DNA of 40,730 bases from positions 1 through 40,730 of the forward strand of contig NZ_JAFJSY010000076.1 of the NCBI RefSeq assembly GCF_019857225.1, in the 5' to 3' direction. The DNA comes from Streptomyces plumbidurans. GTDB taxonomy: Bacteria; Actinomycetota; Actinomycetes; Streptomycetales; Streptomycetaceae. Shown one piece after another: positions 24,392-32,683 of the stretch (position 1 is its first letter; every line of letters begins with the position of its first letter). The notes under the pieces are model-generated. The model saw only the letters and a list, made by a program, of their open reading frames with translations. It did not search any database and had not been told where the DNA came from. The position numbers and the translations under genes are program-made.

Positions 24392-24777
24392 TGGCGCTCA
24401 TACGTTCCTGGGCCGTGGGCGTGCTCGTTCTCGTGGTCACCGAGTACATCCAGGTCACCGCGGTCTACGACAAGGTGGTGGGCCTCGAGGGGGTCGACTC
24501 CTTCGCTACGGCCCTGGTCTTCGTCCACATACCGAACCTGTTCTGCGTCGTCCTCGCGACCTGGGCCGCCGCGCGGGTGCATCCGCAACCGTGGCGGCAC
24601 GTACCCGCGCACCATGTGGCGGCGGCGTGCGCGGTGCCGGCGGCGGGGCAGTTGCTGCTCCTCTCGCTCCAGCCCGACCTGGTCAGCGTCTCCAGCCTCG
24701 CGCTGTGGATGTCGACGGGGGTGCTGCTGGCGGGGTGCTCGATGGGGCTGCTGCTGGACAAGTGGTGGGAGGGGTGA
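24391..24777 (+). CDS. four-helix membrane protein, unknown
   Basis: 128 aa with four predicted membrane helices (VLVLVVTEYIQVTAVYD, TALVFVHIPNLFCVVLATW, AAACAVPAAGQLLLLSL, WMSTGVLLAGCSMGLLLD). Overlaps the DUF3592 gene by one base and is the last gene of the plus-strand Flp-fusion unit. No family recognised. Confidence 0.7.
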   Translation: MALIRSWAVGVLVLVVTEYIQVTAVYDKVVGLEGVDSFATALVFVHIPNLFCVVLATWAAARVHPQPWRHVPAHHVAAACAVPAAGQLLLLSLQPDLVSVSSLALWMSTGVLLAGCSMGLLLDKWWEG

Positions 24778-24866
24778 GTCCGGGGGGCGTTGGCTATGCG
24801 TCTGGGAGGCGTCGCCTATGCGTCTGCGGGGACGTTGGCCGTGAGTCTGGGGGACGTTGGCCATAA
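24778..24866 (+). repeat. four 22-23-bp imperfect tandem repeats
   Basis: Starting right after a stop codon, four units begin with GTC at 24778, 24800, 24822 and 24845. The consensus is GTCTGGGGGACGTTGGCCAT plus two variable bases. Divergence between units is 15-30 percent by eye. A weak fifth unit runs into the chitinase promoter. Not palindromic and without unique spacers. Confidence 0.6.
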
Positions 24867-24878
24867 GTCTGACTGAAG

Positions 24879-24927
24879 TTGGTCTGGACCTCTTGACAGT
24901 TGAATTGGTCTGGACCAGCTTATTGTC
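24879..24927 (+). promoter_or_regulatory. DasR-type direct repeats and promoter of the chitinase gene
   Basis: TTGGTCTGGACC occurs exactly twice, at 24879-24890 and 24905-24916, the second extended to ATTGGTCTGGACCAGCT, very close to the known DasR-responsive element. TTGACA (24893-24898) sits between them. A 17-bp spacer would put a weak -10 (CAGCTT) at 24916-24921 and the start of transcription at or next to the ATG, and no ribosome-binding site is visible. Paired 12-bp repeats are a known feature of Streptomyces chitinase promoters. Confidence 0.85.
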
Positions 24928-26619
24928 ATGTCCCCACACACCAGATCGGCACGGCTCTGGGCCTCAGTGGCCACCGCCGCCCTCGCCCTGACCTTCGCGG
25001 GCGCGGGCCAGGCGTCCGCAGCGGACGTCAACAACGCCAGGAACTCCGGTTTCGAGTCCGGCCTCGGCAACTGGACGTGCAGCGCCAACAGCGGCACGAC
25101 CGTCTCCTCCCCGGTGCACAGCGGCGCGGCAGCGCTGAAGGGAACACCGGCCGGGCAGGACAACGCGCAGTGCACCCAGTCCGTCGCGGTCAAGCCCAAC
25201 TCGACGTACTCGCTGAGCGCTTGGGTGCAGGGCGGCTACACCTACCTCGGCGTGACCGGCACCGGCACGACCGACGTCTCGACGTGGACCCCCGACTCGT
25301 CGAGCTGGAAGCAGCTGACGACGAGCTTCACCACGGGCTCGTCGACCACGTCGGTGACCGTCTACACCCACGGCTGGTACGGCCAGGCGCCGTACTACGC
25401 CGACGACGTCTCGGTGTACGGCCCGGACGGAGGCGGCGGCAGCGACCCGAACCCGACGGTCCCGGCGACCCCGGCCGGCCTGGCGGTCTCGTCCACGACC
25501 TCGTCCTCGGCGTCGCTGTCGTGGAACGCCGTGTCGGGCGCCACGGGCTACAACGTCTACCGCAACGGTACGAAGGTGACGGCGGTGACCGGCACGTCGG
25601 CCACCGTGACGGGCCTCGCGGCCTCCACCTCGTACTCCTTCCAGGTCACGGCGACCAACTCGGCCGGTGAGTCGGCCAAGTCGACGGCGGTGACCGCGAC
25701 GACCACCTCCGGTGGGGGCAACGGTGGCATCGCCCTGCCCAAGCACGCGGTGACCGGCTACTGGCAGAACTTCAACAACGGCGCGACCGTCCAGAAGCTC
25801 TCCGACGTCTCCTCGCAGTACGACATCATCGCGGTGGCCTTCGCGGACGCCACGACGACGCCGGGCGCCGTGACCTTCAACCTGGACTCTGCGGGGCTCG
25901 GCGGCTACACCGTCGACCAGTTCAAGGCGGACATCAAGGCGAAGCAGGCCGCGGGCAAGAAGGTCGTCGTGTCCGTGGGCGGCCAGAACGGCACGATCTC
26001 GGTGAACGACTCCACGTCGGCCACGAACTTCGCCAACTCGGTCTACTCGCTGATGCAGACGTACGGCTTCGACGGCGTGGACATCGACCTGGAGAACGGC
26101 CTCAACGCCACCTACATGTCGCAGGCGCTGCACTCGCTGGCGGCGAAGGCGGGCTCCTCCTTCGTCCTCACGATGGCACCGCAGACGATCGACATGCAGT
26201 CGACGTCGAACTCCTACTTCCAGACGGCGCTCAACGTGAAGGACGTCCTCACCGTCGTCAACATGCAGTACTACAACAGCGGTTCGATGCTGGGCTGCGA
26301 CGGCAAGGTCTACAGCCAGGGCTCCGTCGACTTCCTCACGGCCCTCGCCTGCATCCAGCTCGAAGGCGGCCTCTCCCCCTCTCAGGTGGGCCTCGGCCTC
26401 CCGGCCTCCACCAGCGCGGCGGGCAGCGGCTACGTCTCCCCCACAGTCGTCAACAACGCCCTCGACTGCCTCACCAAGGGCACCGGCTGCGGCTCCTTCA
26501 AACCGTCGAAGACGTACCCCGACCTCCGCGGCGCCATGACGTGGTCGACGAACTGGGACGCTTCGGCGGGGAGTTCATGGTCGAACTCGGTGGGCGGCCA
26601 CGTGCACGCGCTGCCGTAA
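24928..26619 (+). CDS. secreted GH18 chitinase (CBM-FnIII-GH18)
   Basis: 563 aa. Signal peptide to about residue 32 (ASAA), then a carbohydrate-binding jelly-roll module (NSGFESGLGNWTCS to YADDVSVYG, about 35-170), a fibronectin type III domain (ATPAGLAVSSTTSSSASLSW, about 178-260) and a GH18 catalytic domain from AVTGYWQNFNNG. The active-site signature FDGVDIDLE is at 381-389, with Glu389 as proton donor, followed by MQYYN. Hydrolyses chitin outside the cell. Controlled by the N-acetylglucosamine regulator DasR according to the promoter. The start lacks a Shine-Dalgarno, so a leaderless mRNA is likely. Confidence 0.93.
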   Translation: MSPHTRSARLWASVATAALALTFAGAGQASAADVNNARNSGFESGLGNWTCSANSGTTVSSPVHSGAAALKGTPAGQDNAQCTQSVAVKPNSTYSLSAWVQGGYTYLGVTGTGTTDVSTWTPDSSSWKQLTTSFTTGSSTTSVTVYTHGWYGQAPYYADDVSVYGPDGGGGSDPNPTVPATPAGLAVSSTTSSSASLSWNAVSGATGYNVYRNGTKVTAVTGTSATVTGLAASTSYSFQVTATNSAGESAKSTAVTATTTSGGGNGGIALPKHAVTGYWQNFNNGATVQKLSDVSSQYDIIAVAFADATTTPGAVTFNLDSAGLGGYTVDQFKADIKAKQAAGKKVVVSVGGQNGTISVNDSTSATNFANSVYSLMQTYGFDGVDIDLENGLNATYMSQALHSLAAKAGSSFVLTMAPQTIDMQSTSNSYFQTALNVKDVLTVVNMQYYNSGSMLGCDGKVYSQGSVDFLTALACIQLEGGLSPSQVGLGLPASTSAAGSGYVSPTVVNNALDCLTKGTGCGSFKPSKTYPDLRGAMTWSTNWDASAGSSWSNSVGGHVHALP

Positions 26620-26659
26620 CCAAGCGGTTCACCGATGCCGCATGGTGCCCCATGGTGCT

Positions 26660-26683
26660 CCTGCCCACGGAAACGTGGGCGGG
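26660..26683. terminator. hairpin between chitinase and Imm50-like genes
   Basis: CCTGCCCACG and CGTGGGCGGG form a 10-bp stem (one G-T pair) closed by a GAAA tetraloop. It sits 41 nt after the chitinase stop and 18 nt past the stop of the converging gene, so it can serve both. Confidence 0.8.
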
Positions 26684-26701
26684 GGCACTGCCGCTCCCGC
26701 T

Positions 26702-27022
26702 TCAGAAACTCCCGGAGGCGAGATAGGCACGCGACTTCACCAGCTCAACCGCGGAAGCCAGGAAGCTGATCCCAGAATCCCCCGACCCGAGAGACGTCCC
26801 CTGCCGGCGGACCCGAACATCCGTCACGCCTGTGAAAACGAAATAGAACTCGAAGGCGTTGTACCCGTTCTCCACCCACTCCGGAAGCGGATCAACGGGG
26901 CATTCTCGCGTCTCGAACCCCAAGGTCGCGGAGCTGCCACGCTCGTCGAAGTGCACGTAGAAGAGCCGGCATGCGTCCAAGAACCCATCAGAAGGCAGAA
27001 GCTGCCGCCAGTCAGCGCCCAT
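26702..27022 (-). CDS. Imm50-like immunity protein (second of a pair)
   Basis: 106 aa. Short alpha/beta protein with FDERGSSATLGFETRECP, PLPEWVENGYNAFEFYF and VRVRRQGTS, which resembles the strand pattern of the Imm50 immunity family. Shorter than its neighbour and overlapping its 3' end by 11 nt. Immunity proteins of this kind protect against polymorphic toxins, and no intact toxin gene is adjacent. Family assignment is moderate. Confidence 0.55.
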   Translation of the reverse strand: MGADWRQLLPSDGFLDACRLFYVHFDERGSSATLGFETRECPVDPLPEWVENGYNAFEFYFVFTGVTDVRVRRQGTSLGSGDSGISFLASAVELVKSRAYLASGSF

Positions 27023-27509
27023 AGAACGGGTACACCTCCGTTCCGGGAAGACTCTCGTACAGCCGGGCGTCCACCTTGCTCACAAAGCGATGGGGGCCAC
27101 TGTCCGTACCGTCCGCCTGCGCCTTGAACGCACTGACATGACTGAGCGTCGCGAGCTCATGGCACTCGAACTCCAACGCCACGCCGCGCCCTTCGACGCA
27201 AACACGCATACGCCTCTCGTCGCCGTACGGCTCCATCCGCACATCACCCGTCGTCGGCGGCACCCAGCGGCTGAGAGAAACTTCCGCCACATCCAGGAAG
27301 GCCAACTGACACTGAACCGCGTCCACCCCCGCGTCGAGCCACTCCCGAGGCGCCTCAGCCGGGAAGGACGGCAGATCGACGCGGAGCGTGACGGTAGGCC
27401 CGACGGGACTCAGATTGACGGACCTGATCGCGACGCCGCGCAGCTCGGGAACGCTGCCGTAGAGCGACAGAAGCACCTCGGGATTCACCAGCCGGCTTTC
27501 AAGGGTCAT
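27012..27509 (-). CDS. Imm50-like immunity protein
   Basis: 165 aa. VLLSLYGSVPELRGVAIRSV, GPTVTLRVDLPSFP, PREWLDAGVDAVQCQLAFLD and the Trp in SLSRWVPPTTGDV follow the pattern I know from Streptomyces Imm50 proteins. The start overlaps the stop of a broken gene fragment (ATGA at 27506-27509), and GGAG lies about 9 nt upstream. Probably cytosolic. Confidence 0.65.
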   Translation of the reverse strand: MTLESRLVNPEVLLSLYGSVPELRGVAIRSVNLSPVGPTVTLRVDLPSFPAEAPREWLDAGVDAVQCQLAFLDVAEVSLSRWVPPTTGDVRMEPYGDERRMRVCVEGRGVALEFECHELATLSHVSAFKAQADGTDSGPHRFVSKVDARLYESLPGTEVYPFYGR

Positions 27510-27720
27510 GCAGACAGCACTCCGGCCACATCGTCCTGGGAAAGCTCCAACAGCGCCTCAAAAGGGTACGCGCCCAGATCGTCTACTCACCCTCCACGAT
27601 CCGCCCTCCCCGCACTACGACGCAGAATTGCTCCGGTACGTCCCCTTCACGCGCCCGAGGTGTGCACCCTGATGGGACACCAGGGGGACGTAAAGATCGC
27701 CAGCGCCACCCGGCGCCCCG
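27506..27720 (-). pseudogene. frameshifted gene fragment upstream of the Imm50-like pair
   Basis: The stretch before the Imm50-like start codes in one frame for VDDLGAYPFEALLELS then QDDVAGVLSA and a stop that overlaps the Imm50 ATG. Upstream, in a different frame, it codes for PEQFCVVVRGGRIVEGE with a stop at 27583, and in a third frame for DLYVPLVSHQGAHLGRV. All three are protein-like and lie in order, so they look like pieces of one gene broken by at least two frameshifts. Original function unknown; a toxin or a further immunity gene would fit. Confidence 0.5.
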
Positions 27721-27731
27721 GTTTTCGTGAC

Positions 27732-28526
27732 CTAGCCCCGAGGCCTCATCGACACCAACTTCCCCCACACCACCAGCCGATACCGCGACGTGTACTCCGG
27801 GGTGCAGGTCGTCAGGGTGATGTAGTAGCCGGGTTCGCTGTACCCGTAGCGAGGCTTGACGATGGAGCGCGGGATCGGGCGGATGACGCCCGAGTCGCGG
27901 GCCGCGGTCTGGGGGAGGGTCTTGTCTACGGCGTAGGTGTACGTCGCCGTCCTGGTCTCCACGCGTACGACGTCCTTCGCGCGCAGCCGGTTGATGTACC
28001 GGAAGGGCTCGCCGTGGGTGTTGCGGTGCCCGGCGAGGGCGAAGTTGCCTGCCTGGCCGGGCTGCCCGGTGCCGCGGTAGTGGCCTACGTACCCCTTGTT
28101 GAGGACGTTCTGCTTGCTGACGCCCTCGGCGACGGGGACGCGGAGGCCGAGGCGGGGGATGGCGAGGATGGCGTAGGCCTGGGACCAGTCGGGGCGTGAC
28201 TGCCGGGCGGCGGTGGCCCGTTGGGCTCCGGAACCGTCGGCCGCGCCACCGGCTCCGTGCCTCTCCGGCGACGAGGCCGGCGGGGACGTCGCGGATCCGC
28301 CACCCCCACCGTCGTCACTCCCCCCGTCCCCCCAGTCCCGCTCCAACGCCTCCACCTTCCGCTCGGCCCCCCGCCGCGCCTCCCGGTTCGTCCACCACAG
28401 CTGCTGGACGACAAGGAGCAGGAGTACGACGCCCACGGTCACCAGGACCTCACCCCCGGTCCACCACACGCGCCGCCGCCGGGCCAGCCGCCGCCGGCTG
28501 CTGTGCTGCACGACCGGAACGCGCAT
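27732..28526 (-). CDS. class E sortase
   Basis: 264 aa. The ATG at 28526 is preceded by GAAGGGGGCG; an in-frame upstream start at 28568 is possible. A basic tail and one membrane helix (VLVTVGVVLLLLVVQQLWW) are followed by a Gly/Ser-rich stalk and the sortase barrel: LAIPRLGLRVPVAEG, FALAGHRNTHGEPF (catalytic His), and ITLTTCTPEYTSRYRLVVWG with Cys241 and Arg248. TLTTC with a nearby Arg is typical of class E, which joins LAxTG-type proteins to peptidoglycan. No LAxTG substrate gene is adjacent. Confidence 0.9.
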   Translation of the reverse strand: MRVPVVQHSSRRRLARRRRVWWTGGEVLVTVGVVLLLLVVQQLWWTNREARRGAERKVEALERDWGDGGSDDGGGGGSATSPPASSPERHGAGGAADGSGAQRATAARQSRPDWSQAYAILAIPRLGLRVPVAEGVSKQNVLNKGYVGHYRGTGQPGQAGNFALAGHRNTHGEPFRYINRLRAKDVVRVETRTATYTYAVDKTLPQTAARDSGVIRPIPRSIVKPRYGYSEPGYYITLTTCTPEYTSRYRLVVWGKLVSMRPRG

Positions 28527-28622
28527 GCGTACGCCCCCTTCACCGAGCCGCCGAGCCGCCCGCACCATAGGCGCAGCGCCCTCAACTCACCAGGCACACC
28601 CCCGTTCGAGACTTCGTACAAA

Positions 28623-28647
28623 GGTTTTAGAAAGTGGTTTGAGAAAG
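28623..28647 (+). promoter_or_regulatory. direct repeat upstream of the GH30 gene
   Basis: GGTTTTAGAAAG (28623) and GGTTTGAGAAAG (28636) lie 13 bp apart, about 90 nt before the GH30 start. The second runs into AAAGCGCT, a common core of LacI-family operators. This AT-richer patch stands out between two GC-rich genes and is a candidate sugar-responsive control site. Confidence 0.45.
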
Positions 28648-28738
28648 CGCTGTCGGAACCCTCGACAACCCACCCCCCACCCCCGATGCTTCGTCCTGGC
28701 ATGAACAGGACACGCAAAGAAGCGGACTGGGAGCAGCC

Positions 28739-30211
28739 ATGATCCGACGCAGAACCCTGCTGACCGCAGCAGGCGGCACCCTCCTCGGCAGCGCTCTGGC
28801 AACCGGCACCGCACACGCGGACGCGACGATCGCCGTCAACCCGGGGACGTCGTACGGCACTTGGGAGGGCTGGGGCACCTCCCTCGCCTGGTGGGCCAAC
28901 GTCTTCGGCGCGCGCGACGACTTCGCCGACATCTTCTTCACCACCAAGTCGACGACGTACAACGGCACTTCACTGCCCGGCCTGGGCCTGAACATCGCCC
29001 GCTACAACCTCGGCGGATGCAGCTGGAACACCGTGAACGGCGAGAGCATGGCCGTCTCCCCCAACATCCCCGCCTTCAAGCAGATCGAGGGCTACTGGCA
29101 GGACTGGAACAACGAGGACCCCACCTCCTCGGCCTGGAAATGGACCGCGGACGCCACCCAGCGCGCGATGCTGACGAAGGCGGTGGCCCGCGGCGCCACC
29201 ACGGAGCTGTTCGCCAACTCCCCCATGTGGTGGATGTGTTTGAACCACAACCCCTCGGGCGCCGCCGACGGCGGCAACAACCTCCAGTCCTGGAACTACC
29301 GCCAGCACGCCTCCCACCTCGCCGCCGTAGCCCTCTACGCCAAGAACAACTGGGGCGTGAACTTCGCGACGGTGGAGGCGTTCAACGAGCCCTCGTCCTC
29401 GTGGTGGACGGCCACCGGCACGCAGGAGGGCTGCCACATGGACGCGACGGTCCAGGCAGCCGTACTGCCGTACCTGCGCAGCGAGTTGGACAAGCGCGGC
29501 CTGACCGGCACCAGGATCTCCGCCTCGGACGAGACCAGTTACGACCTCGCGCGCACCACCTGGAACTCCTTCTCGTCCACCACCAAGGGCTACGTCGACC
29601 GCGTCAACGTCCACGGCTACCAGGGCTCCGGCGGCCGCCGCGACCTGCTCTACACCGACGTCGTGACGACGGCCGGCAAGGCCCTGTGGAACTCCGAGAC
29701 CGGCGACAACGACGGCACCGGCATCACCCTCGCCGGCAACCTCCTCTACGACTTCCGCTGGCTCCACCCCACCGCCTGGGTCTACTGGCAGGTGATGGAC
29801 CCGTCCTCGAACTGGGCGATGATCGCGTACGACGCGGACACACTGCAGCCGGGCGCCGTCACGACGAAGTACTACGTCATGGCCCAGTTCAGCCGCCACA
29901 TCCGCCCCGGCATGAAGATCCTCGACACGGGCGTCAGCTACGCGGCCGCCGCCTACGACGCGAGCGCCAGGCGCCTGGTGATCGTCGCGGCCAACACCGC
30001 CTCCTCCGCCCAGACCTTCACCTTCGACCTCGCCGGCTTCTCCACGGTCGGCGGCGGTTCGGGCGGCCTGGTGCCGCGCTGGAACACGGTGACGACGGGC
30101 GGGGACATGTACAGGTCGTACTCGGACACGTATGTGAACGGCAAGACGGTGGCGGTGCCGTTCGCGGCGAAGTCGGTGCAGACGCTGCAGATCGACGGGG
30201 TCGTGATCTGA
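28739..30211 (+). CDS. secreted GH30 glycosidase, probable endo-beta-1,6-galactanase
   Basis: 490 aa. Twin-arginine-type signal RRRTLLTAAGGTLLGSALA with cleavage near AHA, so probably exported folded. The mature protein begins with GTWEGWGTSLAWWA, the hallmark of GH30 beta-1,6-galactanases, and continues as a TIM barrel followed by a small beta domain (RRLVIVAANT to VQTLQIDG). Catalytic residues in sequence: acid/base Glu217 in EAFNEPSSSWW and nucleophile Glu320 in LWNSETGDN. GGGAG precedes the ATG. Would attack beta-1,6-galactan side chains of plant arabinogalactan. A related GH30 specificity cannot be excluded. Confidence 0.82.
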   Translation: MIRRRTLLTAAGGTLLGSALATGTAHADATIAVNPGTSYGTWEGWGTSLAWWANVFGARDDFADIFFTTKSTTYNGTSLPGLGLNIARYNLGGCSWNTVNGESMAVSPNIPAFKQIEGYWQDWNNEDPTSSAWKWTADATQRAMLTKAVARGATTELFANSPMWWMCLNHNPSGAADGGNNLQSWNYRQHASHLAAVALYAKNNWGVNFATVEAFNEPSSSWWTATGTQEGCHMDATVQAAVLPYLRSELDKRGLTGTRISASDETSYDLARTTWNSFSSTTKGYVDRVNVHGYQGSGGRRDLLYTDVVTTAGKALWNSETGDNDGTGITLAGNLLYDFRWLHPTAWVYWQVMDPSSNWAMIAYDADTLQPGAVTTKYYVMAQFSRHIRPGMKILDTGVSYAAAAYDASARRLVIVAANTASSAQTFTFDLAGFSTVGGGSGGLVPRWNTVTTGGDMYRSYSDTYVNGKTVAVPFAAKSVQTLQIDGVVI

Positions 30212-30369
30212 CACCGGCACGGAGACCGACGGGGGAACGACGGAGGAGCGAGGGAGACCGACGGAGATGGACGGAGGTGGAGACCGACGGAGAAGGTACG
30301 GAGATGGAGACCGACTGCTGACCAGCACTTGCCTCCTCCTTGTCACTGATCGGCAGTACGGTTTCCCTC

Positions 30370-31404
30370 ATGCGCCCCGACACGCCTGCCGAGAACGCTG
30401 ACCACACCGCCGAAGCGGCCCGCCTGGAGCGGACCGCGGGCCTGTATCCCGAGGATGCCGAGGCCCTCCTCCTCCAGGCCGCGGCCCACCTGGAGCTGGC
30501 CGGCGACCGCCCCGCCGCGACCACGCTCTACGACCGCCTGCTGTCCTCCGCGGACGGCCTGGAGAAGCCGTATCTGGTACGAGCCCTCAAGGCCTCGAAC
30601 CTGTGGGAGTACGGCCATGAGGCCGAGGCCCGCGCGATCATCGACGGCGTCCGCGCGGCAGCCCCGCGCGACCCGGCACCCTGGGTGATCGTCGCGGAGG
30701 CGCTGGAGGCGCACGACGAGCTGGAGGCGGCGCAGGAGACGTTCACGGAAGGCGCGAGCCTCCTGCTCACGGATGTCTCCGAGCCGCCGTACGCCACACA
30801 CCCGCTGCTCTTCGGCCGCCATCGCGTACGGCGGATGCTGGGCGCCGACCACGACGATTGGGACGTACTCGCCGACACCCTGCACTCGTCCCCGGTCTCC
30901 CTGGACGAACTCCACGACCCGAAACGCATCTGGTCCCTGGGCTCCGACAACCCCCAGGAACTGGCAGCCGAGATCTCCCGCCTCCAGGCCGAACTGGGCA
31001 CCTACCGCGAGGCGTTGTCCCGCCCCTTCCCGGTGGCGGTCCTCCACTGGCCGGCCTCGGAACTGGCCGAACTCCTGGAGGCGTATCCGACCCTCGCGGC
31101 CGAGTACCCCTCCCACGAGGAGCACCTGGCCACGATAGAGGCCTCCCTCCGAGAACTGTCGGCCTCCGGCACCCCGAACCTCGGCATCGTCACAGGCACC
31201 GTCCCCTCCTACGAGGCCTTCGCCGCCTCGGAGGCGTCATCCCCGGCGGACGTAGACCTCCTCCCGCAGTACGCGACGACACTGGCGGCACGGGGGCGAG
31301 CGGAGGAGTGGCCGCCGCAGCGGGGGGCGGCGTGCTGGTGCGGGTCGGGGCGGGGCTACGGGGAGTGCCACGGTCAGGCATCCCCTGGGCCCACTCCGAG
31401 TTGA
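30370..31404 (+). CDS. TPR-like protein with C-terminal SEC-C motif
   Basis: 344 aa. N-terminal helical repeats resembling tetratricopeptides (LYPEDAEALLLQAAAHLELAG, ATTLYDRLLSSADG) and a C-terminal SEC-C zinc motif CWCGSGRGYGECHG. The ATG at 30370 has no Shine-Dalgarno, but TACGGT lies at 30357-30362, the right distance for a leaderless transcript. A TTG at 30340 is a poorer alternative. Between 30212 and 30339 there is only purine-rich GACGGAG-type low-complexity DNA. Probably a protein-quality or secretion-linked accessory factor. Exact role unknown. Confidence 0.8.
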   Translation: MRPDTPAENADHTAEAARLERTAGLYPEDAEALLLQAAAHLELAGDRPAATTLYDRLLSSADGLEKPYLVRALKASNLWEYGHEAEARAIIDGVRAAAPRDPAPWVIVAEALEAHDELEAAQETFTEGASLLLTDVSEPPYATHPLLFGRHRVRRMLGADHDDWDVLADTLHSSPVSLDELHDPKRIWSLGSDNPQELAAEISRLQAELGTYREALSRPFPVAVLHWPASELAELLEAYPTLAAEYPSHEEHLATIEASLRELSASGTPNLGIVTGTVPSYEAFAASEASSPADVDLLPQYATTLAARGRAEEWPPQRGAACWCGSGRGYGECHGQASPGPTPS

Positions 31405-31507
31405 TCTTCAATCTCCTGACAGCAATCTCCGAAAAACCCAGTCCCAGCACACACTCACCGCATACGGTAAAAGGCTGATCTCCAACTACAACCCAGGGGG
31501 CCGAGCA

Positions 31508-32683
31508 ATGTCGAAGGAACTTTCTGTCGAGGCTATTGAGGTTGAAGACGACGAGCAAGAACAGATCAGCGAATACGACATCGTCTCGTCGCCTAACGAC
31601 TTCAACACCCTTACCATCAATAGTTTCATCGACCAGGGTGCCATCCAGACCCCAGGTTTTCAGCGCAATTACGTATGGGACGTAAAACGAGCATCCAAGC
31701 TCATCGAGTCACTCATTTTGGGGCTTCCCGTCCCTCAAGTGTTCCTCTACGAGGAGAATCGCAATAAGTTCCTTGTCATAGACGGCCAACAGCGGCTCCT
31801 TACCGTTCACTTTTTCATGAAGGGAAGATTCCCAAGGAAGGAGAAGCGCAGCGAACTCAGGAAGGTACTAAATTCGGGAGAAGGACTCACGCCGGACCTC
31901 CTGGCAGATGACGAATTCTTTACACCTTTCAAGCTACAACTCCCCAAGCTGCCCAACGGAACTCCAAATCGATTCTCACGCCTGACTTACGAGACCTTGG
32001 GCGACTATCAAAATCAGTTCAATCTGCGGACGATCCGGAACGTGATCGTCAAGCAAGTCAACCCGAAAGACGGCGATTCTTCGATTTTCGAGATGTTCAA
32101 TCGCCTCAACACGGGCGGCGTCAACCTTAACACTCAAGAAATCAGAGCGAGCCTCTACCATTCGAAGTTTTTTGAAAACCTATTCTCACTCAACGAGAAT
32201 AAAGAATGGAGATCGATTCTCGGCACAACCGATCCAGATTTCCGGATGCGTGACATCGAGATCATCTTGCGAGCTCTGTCCCTCAATGAGGGGACAGATT
32301 CGTACTCGGGCTCGATGACCAGCTTTATTAACTCTTTCTGCAAAGAAGCTCAGGGTTTTCCAGAAGAGCAGGTAGCTCAAGTAACCGAGGGCTGGGAGTG
32401 GTTCCTCGGCACGATCCATGATTGGGACGAGTGGACCTTCTGGCCTGGCCGAAAGAAATTTAGTGCCCTACTCTTCGAGTCGGTCTACTGCGCAGCTCAG
32501 AGGCTTCGAGCGGAAGGATACGATCTAAAGCTACTTGATCACACTAAGGTCTCAGCATTTGGGCGTAGCGAAGGATTCTCTGTCTTCTCCCAAGAGGGAT
32601 CGACAAAGACAGCAAATGTAAAAGGTCGACTCACTGCGACTTACAATTTCATGCGGGGTGCTCTAGAAGAGGTGTCGCAGTGA
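31508..32683 (+). CDS. DUF262 (GmrSD-type N-terminal) protein
   Basis: 391 aa. DUF262/ParB-like fold with FQRNYVWDVKRASKLIESL, LGLPVPQVFLYEE, the nucleotidase/nuclease-like signature DGQQRLLTV, and MFNRLNTGGVNLNTQEIRAS. The C-terminal half is helical, without the DUF1524 HNH nuclease of complete GmrSD. GGGGG lies 10 nt before the ATG. Base composition is near 50 percent GC, with many A/T-ending codons, clearly foreign against its neighbours. Followed by a HEPN gene with a 4-nt overlap. Such DUF262-HEPN pairs are found in defence islands. Confidence 0.85.
   Translation: MSKELSVEAIEVEDDEQEQISEYDIVSSPNDFNTLTINSFIDQGAIQTPGFQRNYVWDVKRASKLIESLILGLPVPQVFLYEENRNKFLVIDGQQRLLTVHFFMKGRFPRKEKRSELRKVLNSGEGLTPDLLADDEFFTPFKLQLPKLPNGTPNRFSRLTYETLGDYQNQFNLRTIRNVIVKQVNPKDGDSSIFEMFNRLNTGGVNLNTQEIRASLYHSKFFENLFSLNENKEWRSILGTTDPDFRMRDIEIILRALSLNEGTDSYSGSMTSFINSFCKEAQGFPEEQVAQVTEGWEWFLGTIHDWDEWTFWPGRKKFSALLFESVYCAAQRLRAEGYDLKLLDHTKVSAFGRSEGFSVFSQEGSTKTANVKGRLTATYNFMRGALEEVSQ

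Noticed and set aside
24778..24866. Possible CRISPR array
   Set aside because: Units follow one another without spacers and diverge from each other; no cas gene nearby.
30212..30339. GACGGAG-rich repeats after the GH30 gene
   Set aside because: Irregular purine-rich low complexity without constant unit or period.
31190..31558. 122-codon minus-strand frame over the SEC-C gene end and the DUF262 start
   Set aside because: Antisense to two supported genes and compositionally biased; no evidence of a real product.
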